Of a stretch of 64,000 nucleotides of DNA, positions 52,502-61,580 are shown in pieces. The notes below the pieces were generated by a model. The model saw only the letters and a program-made list of their open reading frames with translations, was not told where the DNA came from and did no database searches. The translations under genes and the position numbers were made by a program. Source of the DNA: SAR86 cluster bacterium AG-349-I13 (GTDB taxonomy: Bacteria; Pseudomonadota; Gammaproteobacteria; Magnimaribacterales; TMED112); the NCBI GenBank assembly GCA_003278815.1, contig QCDB01000003.1, positions 1 to 64,000 on the forward strand, in the 5' to 3' direction. The stretch's first letter is position 1; each line of letters begins with the position of its first letter.

Positions 52502-53291
52502 GTAAAATTACCTTTTTGTTAATTGATTGATATGGATCAAAGAAAAGTTCTATCTCTAAATTTTGTTGAAATATATTTATTTGACTTGATGAAATATTCT
52601 CAAGTCTTCCAACAATCAGGCCTGGAGGATAAATACCGTCAAAGCCGGTTGTAAAAAAAGTATCTCCATATGAATAACTGACTGCTTTTGATTCATTTAA
52701 ACAACTTATCAATCTGCCTTTACCTGTTCCCTTTGCAATGCAAAAGAAGCCATTTGTAGTTTTAATCGAGATATATTCACTAGGGTCACTCAATAATCTT
52801 ACTTCCATTTCATCAGCTGAAATAGTCTTTGTTTTACCAATCACAAAGTTTCCTTGAGACACTGCGAACATACCATCTGTTAAGTTATTAGGATTATTGA
52901 TATAAATTCTATGCTTATTACAACAAGTAAAATTCATCTGATCAAACGAGTTGATGTAAGTTTCTGCGTTCTTATTAATTACAAAATTGAAATCATTGAA
53001 TGGTCGAGAATTTTCTAATGACTTAATTTCAAGTTCGTTCTCGTAAATCTGATTTTTTAAATTAAGAATTTCTTCTTCAAGTTCTGCTATTTTTTGATTT
53101 TCAAATTCACGATACTCTGTTAAAACTTGTGAAATAAATTGTTGAGGAACATTAAGAAATTTAACTAAAAATCGTTGTGCTTTTTCATTTAAGTTATAGT
53201 TCTGTGATGCATAAATAAGGGCGCCTGAAATAATAAATGAAAGTAAAGCTAATCTTAATTTCTTCTGAAATGGAAGAATATTTGTCGACAT
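52494..53291 (-). CDS. mreC: Rod shape-determining protein MreC
   Basis: MreC is a bitopic protein that links cytoplasmic MreB to PBP2 and RodA. The 265-residue product has an N-terminal membrane segment (about 14-32), a coiled coil (about 60-95) and two beta-barrel domains with INNPNNLTDGMFAVSQGNFVIGK, VRLLSDPSEYISIKT and YGDTFFTTGFDGIYPPGLIVGRL, the last being the most conserved MreC segment. It is shorter than E. coli MreC (367), which has a long disordered tail. It is coupled to mreB (TAATG). Confidence 0.94.
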   Translation of the reverse strand: MSTNILPFQKKLRLALLSFIISGALIYASQNYNLNEKAQRFLVKFLNVPQQFISQVLTEYREFENQKIAELEEEILNLKNQIYENELEIKSLENSRPFNDFNFVINKNAETYINSFDQMNFTCCNKHRIYINNPNNLTDGMFAVSQGNFVIGKTKTISADEMEVRLLSDPSEYISIKTTNGFFCIAKGTGKGRLISCLNESKAVSYSYGDTFFTTGFDGIYPPGLIVGRLENISSSQINIFQQNLEIELFFDPYQSINKKVILHE

Positions 53292-54331
53292 TATTCTTCG
53301 GCGAATAAATCGAAGTCTTTATCCATTAAACCAAGAGCAATGCCGCCACCTCTTGCAACACTTGTTAGAGGATCTTCAGCAACTCTTGTTGGGATACCAG
53401 TCGATTGTTCAATTAATGTATCTAAGCAATGCAATAAAGCCCCTCCACCAGTAATAACTATTCCATCTTGTGATATGTCTGCAGCTAATTCAGGCGGAGA
53501 TAGTTCCAGGGCAGTTCTAACTGATCTGACTATTGCTGATGTCTGATTCTCGAGAGCTCTAAATCCGTCCTCTTTTTGAAAAACAACAAGCTCTGGAATT
53601 CCTTCGGCAAGATTTCTGCCTCTAAACTCATAAGGTTCAAATTCTTTTTTGCAATTCAATGTAGCGCATCCAACTTGTAGTTTTATTAATTCAGCGGTCG
53701 ATTCACCTATTACTACACCAAATTTTCTTCTTACGTATGTTTGAATTGCTTCATCAAACTTATCTCCACCTACTTTTAAAGATTCAGAGTAAACAATTCC
53801 ATTCAAGGAAAGAATTGCGACTTCAGAAGTTCCACCACCTATATCAATAACCATGCTTCCTCTAGGTTTATCAATAGCAACACCTGCACCTAAAGCCGCT
53901 GCAATTGGTTCTTCTATAAGCTTTACAACACTTGCACCTGCAGATAATGCAGATTCGCGTATAGCTCTTTTTTCAACCTGAGTAGCTTTTGATGGAACAC
54001 AAACAAGCACCCTTGGGCTTGGAGATAAAATTGAATTATTTGACACTTTTTTAATGAAATGTTGCAGCATTTTTTCTGTAACATTAAAGTCTGCAATCAC
54101 TCCATCTCTTAGAGGACGAATAGCCTCCATTTGGCCAGGCGTTCTACCTAGCATTTTCTTAGCATCATGGCCAACAGCAACTACAGTTTTCTGCCCACTA
54201 CGCTCTTGAATTGCTACTACTGAGGGCTCATCTAAAACAATTCCGTCCTCTTTTGTGTAAATTAATGTATTTGCTGTACCCAGATCAATGGATATATCAT
54301 TTGAAAAAAGACTACGTAAAAATTTAAACAT
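53291..54331 (-). CDS. mreB: Rod shape-determining actin homologue MreB
   Basis: MreB filaments guide lateral-wall synthesis. The 346-residue product has [13 protein letters not shown] (phosphate 1), [53 protein letters not shown] (phosphate 2) and [16 protein letters not shown]. Length is the same as E. coli MreB (347). It implies a rod-shaped cell. It is divergent from gatC with 49 bases between, an arrangement shared with Pseudomonas. Confidence 0.97.
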   Translation of the reverse strand: MFKFLRSLFSNDISIDLGTANTLIYTKEDGIVLDEPSVVAIQERSGQKTVVAVGHDAKKMLGRTPGQMEAIRPLRDGVIADFNVTEKMLQHFIKKVSNNSILSPSPRVLVCVPSKATQVEKRAIRESALSAGASVVKLIEEPIAAALGAGVAIDKPRGSMVIDIGGGTSEVAILSLNGIVYSESLKVGGDKFDEAIQTYVRRKFGVVIGESTAELIKLQVGCATLNCKKEFEPYEFRGRNLAEGIPELVVFQKEDGFRALENQTSAIVRSVRTALELSPPELAADISQDGIVITGGGALLHCLDTLIEQSTGIPTRVAEDPLTSVARGGGIALGLMDKDFDLFAEE

Positions 54332-54351
54332 TCTTAATATATCTCTATAAT
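54323..54351 (+). promoter_or_regulatory. Putative sigma70 promoter of gatCAB
   Basis: TTTAAA at 54323-54328 and TATAAT at 54346-54351 are separated by 17 bases. Transcription would begin near 54358, and an AAGG precedes the gatC ATG at 54381. The -35 element overlaps the mreB start region. The -10 element matches consensus; the -35 matches only partly. Confidence 0.4.
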
Positions 54352-54380
54352 ATTCAGAATCTTATAGAATAAGGCTTTTA

Positions 54381-54662
54381 ATGGATAAAATCGAGCTAAA
54401 AAATCTTTTATTTCTTGCACGAATCAGTGCAAAAGAAAATGAATACCCTGAAATTATTAAAAAACTAGAAAATACATTTGAACTAATCGATGAAATGCAA
54501 GACTTGGACTTATCAGATTTAGAACCTTTGAATAATCCCTTAGAGTTAAGCAATGTAACAAGGATAGACAAGGATAAAAATCGTAACGACAAGAAGAAAT
54601 TTCTAGATAATTCGCCAGAGTCAGATGAAGATTATTTCAACGTACCAAAAATTATAGAATGA
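54381..54662 (+). CDS. gatC: Asp/Glu-tRNA amidotransferase subunit C
   Basis: GatC is the small subunit that stabilises GatA and GatB. The 93-residue product contains LKNLLFLARISAKENEY, LENTFELIDEMQDLDLSDLE (the conserved GatC helix) and a tail ESDEDYFNVPKIIE, where FxVPxVI is the hallmark. It overlaps gatA (ATGA) and is the first gene of the gatCAB operon. Confidence 0.95.
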   Translation: MDKIELKNLLFLARISAKENEYPEIIKKLENTFELIDEMQDLDLSDLEPLNNPLELSNVTRIDKDKNRNDKKKFLDNSPESDEDYFNVPKIIE

Positions 54663-56086
54663 ATTTTAAACAGCAAAGAGATAATTTTAGAGCAAAGAAG
54701 ATTTCAGCTGTGGAAGCTGTAGAAGAATCATTGAGAAAAATAAAAGATGACCAGTTAAATATCTTTATAAATCATTTTGAACAAGAAGCCCTCAGCAATG
54801 CTATGCACATAGATAATAACTTTGATGATTTCATAGCTAAACCGCTATCTGGTGTACCAATAGCTCATAAAGACATTTTCTGCACAGAAGGTTTGCCTAC
54901 AACCTGTGGTTCAAAAATGCTTGAAAATTTTATACCTCCCTATGATTCGACAGTAGTAAAGAACTGTTTGGATGCTGGGTCAATAATGGTTGCTAAAACA
55001 AATATGGATGAATTTGCAATGGGCTCTTCAAATGAAACAAGTTACTTTGGTGCTGTTTCTAATCCATGGAATCATGATTTAGTTCCAGGTGGTAGTTCGG
55101 GTGGAGCCGCAGCGTGTGTCTCAGCAAATCTTACGACTATATCGACTGGCACAGATACAGGTGGATCGATAAGACAGCCTGCAGCTTTATGTGGGATAAC
55201 GGGTTTGAAACCAACCTATGGCTTAGTATCAAGGTGGGGGATGATTGCATTCTGTTCAAGCATGGACCAAGCAGGGCCTTTTTCAAGAGATGCTTTTGGA
55301 TGTGCTGCTTTACTTGATGCTATGGCCAGTTATGACGAAAAAGACTCTACAAGTACAAAACGTCAAGATATAAATTTTGAGGAATCTTTATCAAAAAATT
55401 TTGGTTCACTTAAGGTTGGTGTTATAAAAAATATTCAGGAACTTGATATAAGCGAGGACGTAATAAATGCTTATGAAACCTCCAAGACTGTGCTAACTGG
55501 CTTAGGTCATAAGCTAGTTGAAGTTGATTTTTCTGAATTGTCATCCGGAATTTGTTCATATTACGTAATAGCTCCAGCAGAATGCTCTTCAAATTTATCT
55601 CGATTCGACGGAGTAAAGTATGGGTATAGATCAAAGGGTGAAAAAGATATCGCAAATTTATACATGAATACAAGATCTGATGGTTTTGGTGACGAAGTTA
55701 AAAAAAGAATTCTTATCGGTACACATGTTCTATCAGCTGGATTCTATGATGCATATTACCTACAAGCTCAAAAAGTTAGAAGAATGATAAAACTTAAATT
55801 TGAAAATTTTTTTAAAGATGTTGATTTAATTTTCATGCCTACCACTTTAGATCAAGCCTTTGAGAAAAATAGAAAATCAGATGACCCAAATAGAATGTAT
55901 AAAGAGGATCTTCTTACTATACCTGCAAATCTAGCCGGATTACCTGCAATTTCATTTCCTAATGGATTTAAAAATAATTTACCGATAGCAGGTCAATTAA
56001 TAGGAAAGTATTTTGCTGAAGATTTACTTTTAAATACAACTAATAAAATACAGGAGGTGACAGATTGGCACAAAATGACACCCTAA
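54659..56086 (+). CDS. gatA: Asp/Glu-tRNA amidotransferase subunit A
   Basis: GatA is an amidase that releases ammonia from glutamine for tRNA-bound Asp or Glu. The 475-residue product has the amidase-signature triad: Lys71 (PIAHKDIFC), cis-Ser146 (PGGSSGGAAA) and the nucleophile Ser170 (GTDTGGSIRQPA). FMPTTLDQAF lies towards the C terminus. Length is normal. The end overlaps gatB by 22 bases. Confidence 0.97.
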   Translation: MNFKQQRDNFRAKKISAVEAVEESLRKIKDDQLNIFINHFEQEALSNAMHIDNNFDDFIAKPLSGVPIAHKDIFCTEGLPTTCGSKMLENFIPPYDSTVVKNCLDAGSIMVAKTNMDEFAMGSSNETSYFGAVSNPWNHDLVPGGSSGGAAACVSANLTTISTGTDTGGSIRQPAALCGITGLKPTYGLVSRWGMIAFCSSMDQAGPFSRDAFGCAALLDAMASYDEKDSTSTKRQDINFEESLSKNFGSLKVGVIKNIQELDISEDVINAYETSKTVLTGLGHKLVEVDFSELSSGICSYYVIAPAECSSNLSRFDGVKYGYRSKGEKDIANLYMNTRSDGFGDEVKKRILIGTHVLSAGFYDAYYLQAQKVRRMIKLKFENFFKDVDLIFMPTTLDQAFEKNRKSDDPNRMYKEDLLTIPANLAGLPAISFPNGFKNNLPIAGQLIGKYFAEDLLLNTTNKIQEVTDWHKMTP

Positions 56087-57501
56087 TCAAAGGTTGGCAA
56101 CCTGTAATTGGATTAGAAGTCCATGTTCAGTTAATGACTAACACAAAATTATTTTCACCTGCAAAAAACCAATTTGGAGAAGATGCAAATACATTAGTAG
56201 ATTTGATTGATCTTGGTCTGCCTGGTGTTTTGCCTGTTTTAAATGAAGGGGCAATGAAACAAGGCATTAAATTTGGTTTAGCTACAAATGCGAAGATTGC
56301 TGAAACCATGATTTTTGATAGAAAAAATTATTTTTATCCAGACCTGCCTAAAGGATATCAAATAACACAATTACATTACCCAATTGTTCGTGATGGAGTG
56401 GTAATGGTAAATGGGAAAAAAATTAGAATACATCAGGCGCACCTTGAAGAAGATGCAGGTAAATCAATGCATGACAAGTATGACGATAAGTCAGTCATTG
56501 ATCTAAATAGATCAGGAGTTCCTTTATTGGAGATCGTTTCTGAACCAGATATCAGATCAGCTTCTGAGGCTGTTAATTACTTAAAGAAGATACACCAAAT
56601 AATTACATATCTTGATATATCAGATGGAAATATGTCTCAAGGATCTATGAGGTGTGATGCGAACGTTTCTATTATGAAACCTGAAGATAAAGAGTTTGGT
56701 ACACGAGCTGAAATTAAGAATATAAATTCCTTTAAATTCGTTGAAAAAGCCATTAATTTTGAAATAAAAAGGCAAATTAAAATTCTAGAAGCAAATGGAA
56801 CTGTTGAGCAAGAAACAAGGCTTTATGACTCTATAAAAGATGAAACAAGATCAATGAGGACAAAAGAATTTGCGAATGATTATAGGTACTTTCCATGTCC
56901 AGACTTAGTGCCAACAAATATAACAGAAGAGTTAATAGAAAGTGTGAAAGAAAATATGGATGAATTACCAGAAGAAAAACAAGATAGATTCATGAGTTCT
57001 TATAATTTGAATGAATATGATGCTGGGGTTATATGTGCAGATAAAGAGACTGCAAACTTCTTCGAAAAAGTTGTGGAAAATGCAGATGTTCAACTAGCAG
57101 CAAAATGGATAATTGGTGATTTAAATGCCCTACTAAATAAACATGATATGGACCTTCAAGAGAGCAGAATTGATGCTGAAAACTTTTCAGAACTTATTCA
57201 AAAAATTACCGATAATACAATTTCAGGAAAAATAGCTAAAGAAGTTCTTGAAGAGATTTGGAATACTGGAGCAAAAGTATCTGAAGTAATCGATAGCAAG
57301 GGTATGCAGCAAATTTCTGATGCAGGGGAGCTAGACAATACTATTGAGATAATTCTTAATGAGAATACTGACCAAGTAAATGCATATAAATCTGGTAAAG
57401 ATAAGCTATTTGGTTTTTTTGTTGGTCAGGTGATGAAGGCTACACAAGGCAAAGCTAATCCTAGGCTAGTTAACGAACTTCTTAAGAAAAAACTTTCTTA
57501 A
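56065..57501 (+). CDS. gatB: Asp/Glu-tRNA amidotransferase subunit B
   Basis: GatB binds the misacylated tRNA and transamidates it. The start is TTG at 56065, set by a nearly perfect AGGAGGTGA at 56052-56060. The 478-residue product starts with WQPVIGLEVHVQLMTNTKLF, continues with LDLGLPGVLPVLNE-like and PDLPKGYQITQ, LEEDAGKSMH, DLNRSGVPLLEIVSEPD and MRCDANVSI. It ends with the GatB/YqeY tail domain (QVMKATQGKANPRLVNELLK). Together with AspS this could supply Asn-tRNA or Gln-tRNA; no glnS or asnS lies in the window. Confidence 0.97.
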   Translation: MAQNDTLIKGWQPVIGLEVHVQLMTNTKLFSPAKNQFGEDANTLVDLIDLGLPGVLPVLNEGAMKQGIKFGLATNAKIAETMIFDRKNYFYPDLPKGYQITQLHYPIVRDGVVMVNGKKIRIHQAHLEEDAGKSMHDKYDDKSVIDLNRSGVPLLEIVSEPDIRSASEAVNYLKKIHQIITYLDISDGNMSQGSMRCDANVSIMKPEDKEFGTRAEIKNINSFKFVEKAINFEIKRQIKILEANGTVEQETRLYDSIKDETRSMRTKEFANDYRYFPCPDLVPTNITEELIESVKENMDELPEEKQDRFMSSYNLNEYDAGVICADKETANFFEKVVENADVQLAAKWIIGDLNALLNKHDMDLQESRIDAENFSELIQKITDNTISGKIAKEVLEEIWNTGAKVSEVIDSKGMQQISDAGELDNTIEIILNENTDQVNAYKSGKDKLFGFFVGQVMKATQGKANPRLVNELLKKKLS

Positions 57502-57503
57502 AT

Positions 57504-58397
57504 CTATTCAAAAATCATTCCATCTTCTGCAACAATAATTTTTCCGGAATAAAAGGTTTTGACTTCATCTAATATCTCTTGCTCAGAGCTGCCCCAAAAT
57601 AAAATATGCGAAAGTATTAAACTCTTAGGTTGTAATAAATTTGCAATCTCAGCAACCTCTTTAGGTCCTGTATGATGAGCTTGGTGGTATTTCTGCCAAT
57701 CTGGAGTTTTATTATTAAAGCCTTTTTGCGAATAAATTTCATGAATTAAATAATCTAAATTTTCTCCATAAGAAATTAAATTTTTTGACATAGCTGTATC
57801 ACCTGATATGAGAATTTTTTTGTCGGTTGTTTCAATTAAGAACCCATATGATTCCTGAAGATCTCCGTGGTCATTTAAGAATGCTGTAACTTTTATGTTC
57901 TCATCTTGGTAGACAAATTTATCTTTGAGTTCGTTGAAAATAACTTTATATCCAGTACTATTTTGAGGTTGTGTGCCGTATATTCTGTAATCTATGTCTG
58001 GTTGGTATGCTTTAATGATGTTGGTATGCATATTTTTAGCTCCTTTTGGCCCAAAAATTTTTAATGGTTCTGATCTACCCATAATCCATGGCGTAATGAT
58101 TAAATCTGCCAATCCAAGCGTGTGATCTGAATGAATATGCGTTAAAAAAGCATATTTTAAATTTTCAACTTCCAGTGCCTGATATTCCCCTCCCCAACTC
58201 GGAGAAAATGCTGCTATCCTTCGAATTACACCAGTACCATAATCAAATAGATAGGGCTCATCATTTGCTAAAACCAAATAAGATGATCCCATTCTTTCTG
58301 GATTAGGATTTGGAGTACCTGTTCCTAATATAAATAATTTTGTTGAGGCACTTGCTGTCGATATTAGCAATAATAGTAGTAGAATTCTGATTTTCAT
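57504..58397 (-). CDS. Exported metallo-beta-lactamase-fold hydrolase
   Basis: The 297-residue product has a signal peptide (cleavage near ASA/ST) and a metallo-beta-lactamase fold with the metal motif THIHSDH (His87, His89, Asp91, His92). It begins LFILGTGTPNPNPERMGSSY, as in the RNase Z/arylsulfatase-like branch, and has ILISGDTAMSKNL and a later histidine in LILSHILFWGS. Export makes a tRNA-processing role unlikely; a hydrolase of small esters or lactones is more probable, but the substrate is unknown. It is coupled to the next gene upstream by ATGA. The stop lies two bases from gatB. Confidence 0.78.
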   Translation of the reverse strand: MKIRILLLLLLISTASASTKLFILGTGTPNPNPERMGSSYLVLANDEPYLFDYGTGVIRRIAAFSPSWGGEYQALEVENLKYAFLTHIHSDHTLGLADLIITPWIMGRSEPLKIFGPKGAKNMHTNIIKAYQPDIDYRIYGTQPQNSTGYKVIFNELKDKFVYQDENIKVTAFLNDHGDLQESYGFLIETTDKKILISGDTAMSKNLISYGENLDYLIHEIYSQKGFNNKTPDWQKYHQAHHTGPKEVAEIANLLQPKSLILSHILFWGSSEQEILDEVKTFYSGKIIVAEDGMIFE

Positions 58398-59515
58398 CTC
58401 TCAAAAATAGCTATTCTGTCTGATTTATAGGCTCCTATAAAAATTTTATCTTCAAATGGGTATGCAACAGATGCTCCACCATATGCGACGTCTTGAAAAT
58501 TATACTCCTCTAAAATATTTAAATCCCTATCAGCTCTAATTATAAAAAAAGGCATTGGGCATTGGATGACATCTTCGGGAATACAATTTAAGCCTCCAAG
58601 ATCTGTATTCTGTCCACCTATCCATAACTCATTACCGACAGCTGTCACATTATCTGGACCGCCATTGAGGTATGTTCTGAGAATTAGATCTTTAGTTGTA
58701 TTTGCACTAAATTTAGTTATTTTACCATTCCCTCTATAGTTCACATATAAATCGTCATCAATCATATCTATTCCATTAGGCCAAGTTCCTTGAGAATTTG
58801 GAATAATTGAATAACCGTCCTTAAAACTCCATTTGTAAACATGACCAGTATTTAGTTTAAAAATATTGAGTAAAAATAAACGATAAAAGCCTAGATCTTT
58901 ATCATATTGATGTGTGGCATAAAATGACCCACTTTTATCACTAATAACTACATCATTAAAAAACGTATTAGCTTCAGGTGCCTTGGTACAACCTACCCAA
59001 AATAAAGTAGGCTTATCCTGGTTAGAGAAATTAACGAAATCTGGAAAAATAAGGAAAAATTCTATGCTGCTGATTTTCTGGTGATTCACAACAGCTAATA
59101 ATGAAGCTTCCTCCAAGAAGGGGCTTAGATTATTTCCTCTTATCTTTAGATCCTCATATATATCGATCCCATGTGGATAAAATTCCTCATATGGTTCACA
59201 TGTTTGATCGCCTATCCCGAGGGTATTATTATTTAGAAATTGAACTTCGTAATCTTTAATTTCTTGTGATCCCATATTGAGCTTTGAAAGTTTGCCTACG
59301 AGAACCCTTCCCTCATTCAATTCTGGTAAGCCCGCAAATTGCGAGACTACTAATGAATTTGAATGTGGAATTTTGGCAAAATCTTCAGGGTTTTGAAGAC
59401 CACAGATTAATTCTAGGGTGCCTAAACTTTTGCATTCGTTAATATTCTTATACTCGCTCGAGCAACTAGTAAATAGTATTGATACTAAAATTAAATATGA
59501 AAATTTATTAAACAA
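58394..59515 (-). CDS. Paraoxonase/arylesterase-like beta-propeller lipoprotein
   Basis: The 373-residue product starts with TTG and has a lipoprotein signal (FTSC, Cys18). The body fits a six-bladed propeller of the paraoxonase type: YPHGIDIYEDL, LLAVVNHQKISSIEFF, FFNDVVISDKSGSFYATHQY, GTWPNGIDMIDDDLYVNY and LNGGPDNVTAVGNELWIGGQ. These correspond to the calcium-binding Asn/Asp blades of paraoxonases. Such enzymes hydrolyse lactones and aryl esters, but the substrate here is not known. It is flanked by the MBL-fold gene and by maoC, each with a small overlap. Confidence 0.65.
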   Translation of the reverse strand: MFNKFSYLILVSILFTSCSSEYKNINECKSLGTLELICGLQNPEDFAKIPHSNSLVVSQFAGLPELNEGRVLVGKLSKLNMGSQEIKDYEVQFLNNNTLGIGDQTCEPYEEFYPHGIDIYEDLKIRGNNLSPFLEEASLLAVVNHQKISSIEFFLIFPDFVNFSNQDKPTLFWVGCTKAPEANTFFNDVVISDKSGSFYATHQYDKDLGFYRLFLLNIFKLNTGHVYKWSFKDGYSIIPNSQGTWPNGIDMIDDDLYVNYRGNGKITKFSANTTKDLILRTYLNGGPDNVTAVGNELWIGGQNTDLGGLNCIPEDVIQCPMPFFIIRADRDLNILEEYNFQDVAYGGASVAYPFEDKIFIGAYKSDRIAIFER

Positions 59516-59957
59516 AAATCATCGCTAAGTTTTCAGCAACAAAACCTGGTTTCTCTTGACCTTCAATTTCCAGCTCAATGCCAAATTTTAATAGCCACCT
59601 ATCACCAGGCTTTTCAGTAACTTCTACCAATGTGCTGTTATAGCGACATTTTGAATCAACTGGCACAGGACTAATAAATCTGATCTTATCGTATCCATAG
59701 TTCATTGCCATTTTAGTTCCTTCTACAGGTATTGCTGTTTCATATCCTTTTCCAACAGATAAAGAGAGCATTAAAGCTCCGTGTGCTATTGTGCTTCCAA
59801 AGATAGGCTTAGCTCGTTCTGGATCGACATGGATGAATTGAGGGTCGTCGGTTACATCCGCAAATGTGTTTATCATTTCCTGATTGACATCAAACCATGA
59901 AGTGCTTTGTGTCTTTCCTATTTCTTTATGTAAATCTTGTGGTTTAATAGCTTCCAT
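59508..59957 (-). CDS. MaoC-like hydratase
   Basis: This single hot-dog-fold domain of 149 residues has the MaoC/(R)-hydratase signature: [19 protein letters not shown], then [14 protein letters not shown] with the catalytic Asp and His. Such proteins hydrate trans-2-enoyl-CoA to (R)-3-hydroxyacyl-CoA, or act on related thioesters. A strong AAGGAGG precedes the ATG. The neighbouring acyl-CoA ligase gene would supply CoA esters. The exact substrate is unknown. Confidence 0.85.
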   Translation of the reverse strand: MEAIKPQDLHKEIGKTQSTSWFDVNQEMINTFADVTDDPQFIHVDPERAKPIFGSTIAHGALMLSLSVGKGYETAIPVEGTKMAMNYGYDKIRFISPVPVDSKCRYNSTLVEVTEKPGDRWLLKFGIELEIEGQEKPGFVAENLAMIFV

Positions 59958-59966
59958 TTTTCCTCC

Positions 59967-61580
59967 TTATTTAATTAAATGGTCTTTAAACTGTTCTCTC
60001 AACTCAATCTTAAGAACTTTGCCCGTAGCTCCAATTGGCAACTCCTCTACAAAAACTATATCATCTGGCTTCCACCATTTGGCAATCTTATCCTCCAGAA
60101 AAGCATAAATTGAATCTTTATCTTTCTTTTCATTGGCTGGCACTACCAATAAAACTGGTCTCTCATCCCACTTAGGATGTGCCACCCCTATTACGCAAGC
60201 TTGCATTACATCAGGATGACTTTGTGCAGCATTTTCTAGATCAACCGAGCTTATCCATTCTCCTCCTGATTTTATGACATCCTTTGCTCTATCAACAATT
60301 GTCATATAACCATCTGGATCAATAGAAGAAATATCACCTGTATCAAACCAACCATCTTCATCAACTGCATCGGAATCGTATTTATAGTATCTTTTGTTAA
60401 TCCATGGTCCTCTTATCATTAATTTGCCATAGGCTTTGCCATCTTCAGGTAGCTCATTTCCATCATCATCGATTATCTTTAGTTCTACGCCAAAAACAGG
60501 TTTACCTTGTTTAGTTTGCAACTTGTAAAGCTCCTCTTTTGGTAGTGCTTCCATATCTTTAGTTTTAATATTAGCTGTAGCTAACGGACTTGTTTCTGTC
60601 ATTCCCCATCCTTGAACAACATTTACTCCGTGCTCTTCATCAAATTGTTTTATCATTGCGTATGGCACTGCTGAACCCCCAATTACAGTTTGTTTAACTG
60701 TATCCAAAGTGATAGCATTCTCCTTACAATAATTCAAAAGCCCCAGCCAAATCGTAGGCACACCGAAAGCAAGAGTGACTTTTTCTTTTTCAATAAGCTC
60801 GACAAGGGCAGCGCCGTCCATTCCCATTCCTGGCAAGACTAATTTAATTCCATTCATAGCACCAATGTAAGGTAAGCCCCACCCCATCACGTGAAACATT
60901 GGCACGACCATAAGTATTGAATCGTCTTTGTCTAATCCTAGCCCGTTAGCAGAGGAACCTGCCCATGCATGCAATAAAGTAGATTTGTGAGAATATAAAA
61001 CACCTTTTGGATTGCCTGTAGTTCCAGATGTGTAACATAATCCACAAGGGGCATCTTCTTCAAGTTCTGGCCAATCATATGTTTCGTCTCCATTCTCAAT
61101 AAATTCTTCATATGAAACTGCATCTTTGAGCTTTGACTCGGGCATTTCCTCTTTTGAACAAAGCAGCACATATTTCTCTACAGTCGGGCAATTTGCTTGA
61201 ATTGCTTCGAGCAAAGGAGCAAAAACTGTCTCCAGAAAAATAATTCTGTTTTCAGCATGATTAATGATATAGACAACTTGCTCAGGGTGTAATCTAAAAT
61301 TTATAGTATGCATTACTGCACCCATACCAGAGATACCATAATACATTTCCATATTTCTATATGTGTTTAAAGCAAGTGAACCAACATTCTGTCCATGTTT
61401 AATTCCATATGTTTCAAGAGCTGATCCTAATTTTTTAGCTCTTTTAGCAACTTGCCCATAATTTGATTTGACTATCTCTCCAGATAAAGCTCTTGAGATG
61501 ATTTCTACTTCTGGAAAAATTCTTTCTGCATAATTAATTATGCTGCCGACATTTTGTTTCCAAGATTGCATGTTACTCAT
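59967..61580 (-). CDS. Acyl-CoA ligase of the FadD/DmdB type
   Basis: The 537-residue AMP-forming enzyme has the P-loop [17 protein letters not shown] near residue 182, [38 protein letters not shown] and the C-terminal lysine region [15 protein letters not shown]. The N-terminal part ([35 protein letters not shown]) recalls medium-chain acyl-CoA ligases and DmdB, the methylmercaptopropionate ligase of marine bacteria. The sequence alone does not choose between fatty acid and DMSP-derived substrates. It is cytoplasmic, coupled to the GH84-like gene (ATGA) and precedes maoC by nine bases. Confidence 0.88.
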   Translation of the reverse strand: MSNMQSWKQNVGSIINYAERIFPEVEIISRALSGEIVKSNYGQVAKRAKKLGSALETYGIKHGQNVGSLALNTYRNMEMYYGISGMGAVMHTINFRLHPEQVVYIINHAENRIIFLETVFAPLLEAIQANCPTVEKYVLLCSKEEMPESKLKDAVSYEEFIENGDETYDWPELEEDAPCGLCYTSGTTGNPKGVLYSHKSTLLHAWAGSSANGLGLDKDDSILMVVPMFHVMGWGLPYIGAMNGIKLVLPGMGMDGAALVELIEKEKVTLAFGVPTIWLGLLNYCKENAITLDTVKQTVIGGSAVPYAMIKQFDEEHGVNVVQGWGMTETSPLATANIKTKDMEALPKEELYKLQTKQGKPVFGVELKIIDDDGNELPEDGKAYGKLMIRGPWINKRYYKYDSDAVDEDGWFDTGDISSIDPDGYMTIVDRAKDVIKSGGEWISSVDLENAAQSHPDVMQACVIGVAHPKWDERPVLLVVPANEKKDKDSIYAFLEDKIAKWWKPDDIVFVEELPIGATGKVLKIELREQFKDHLIK

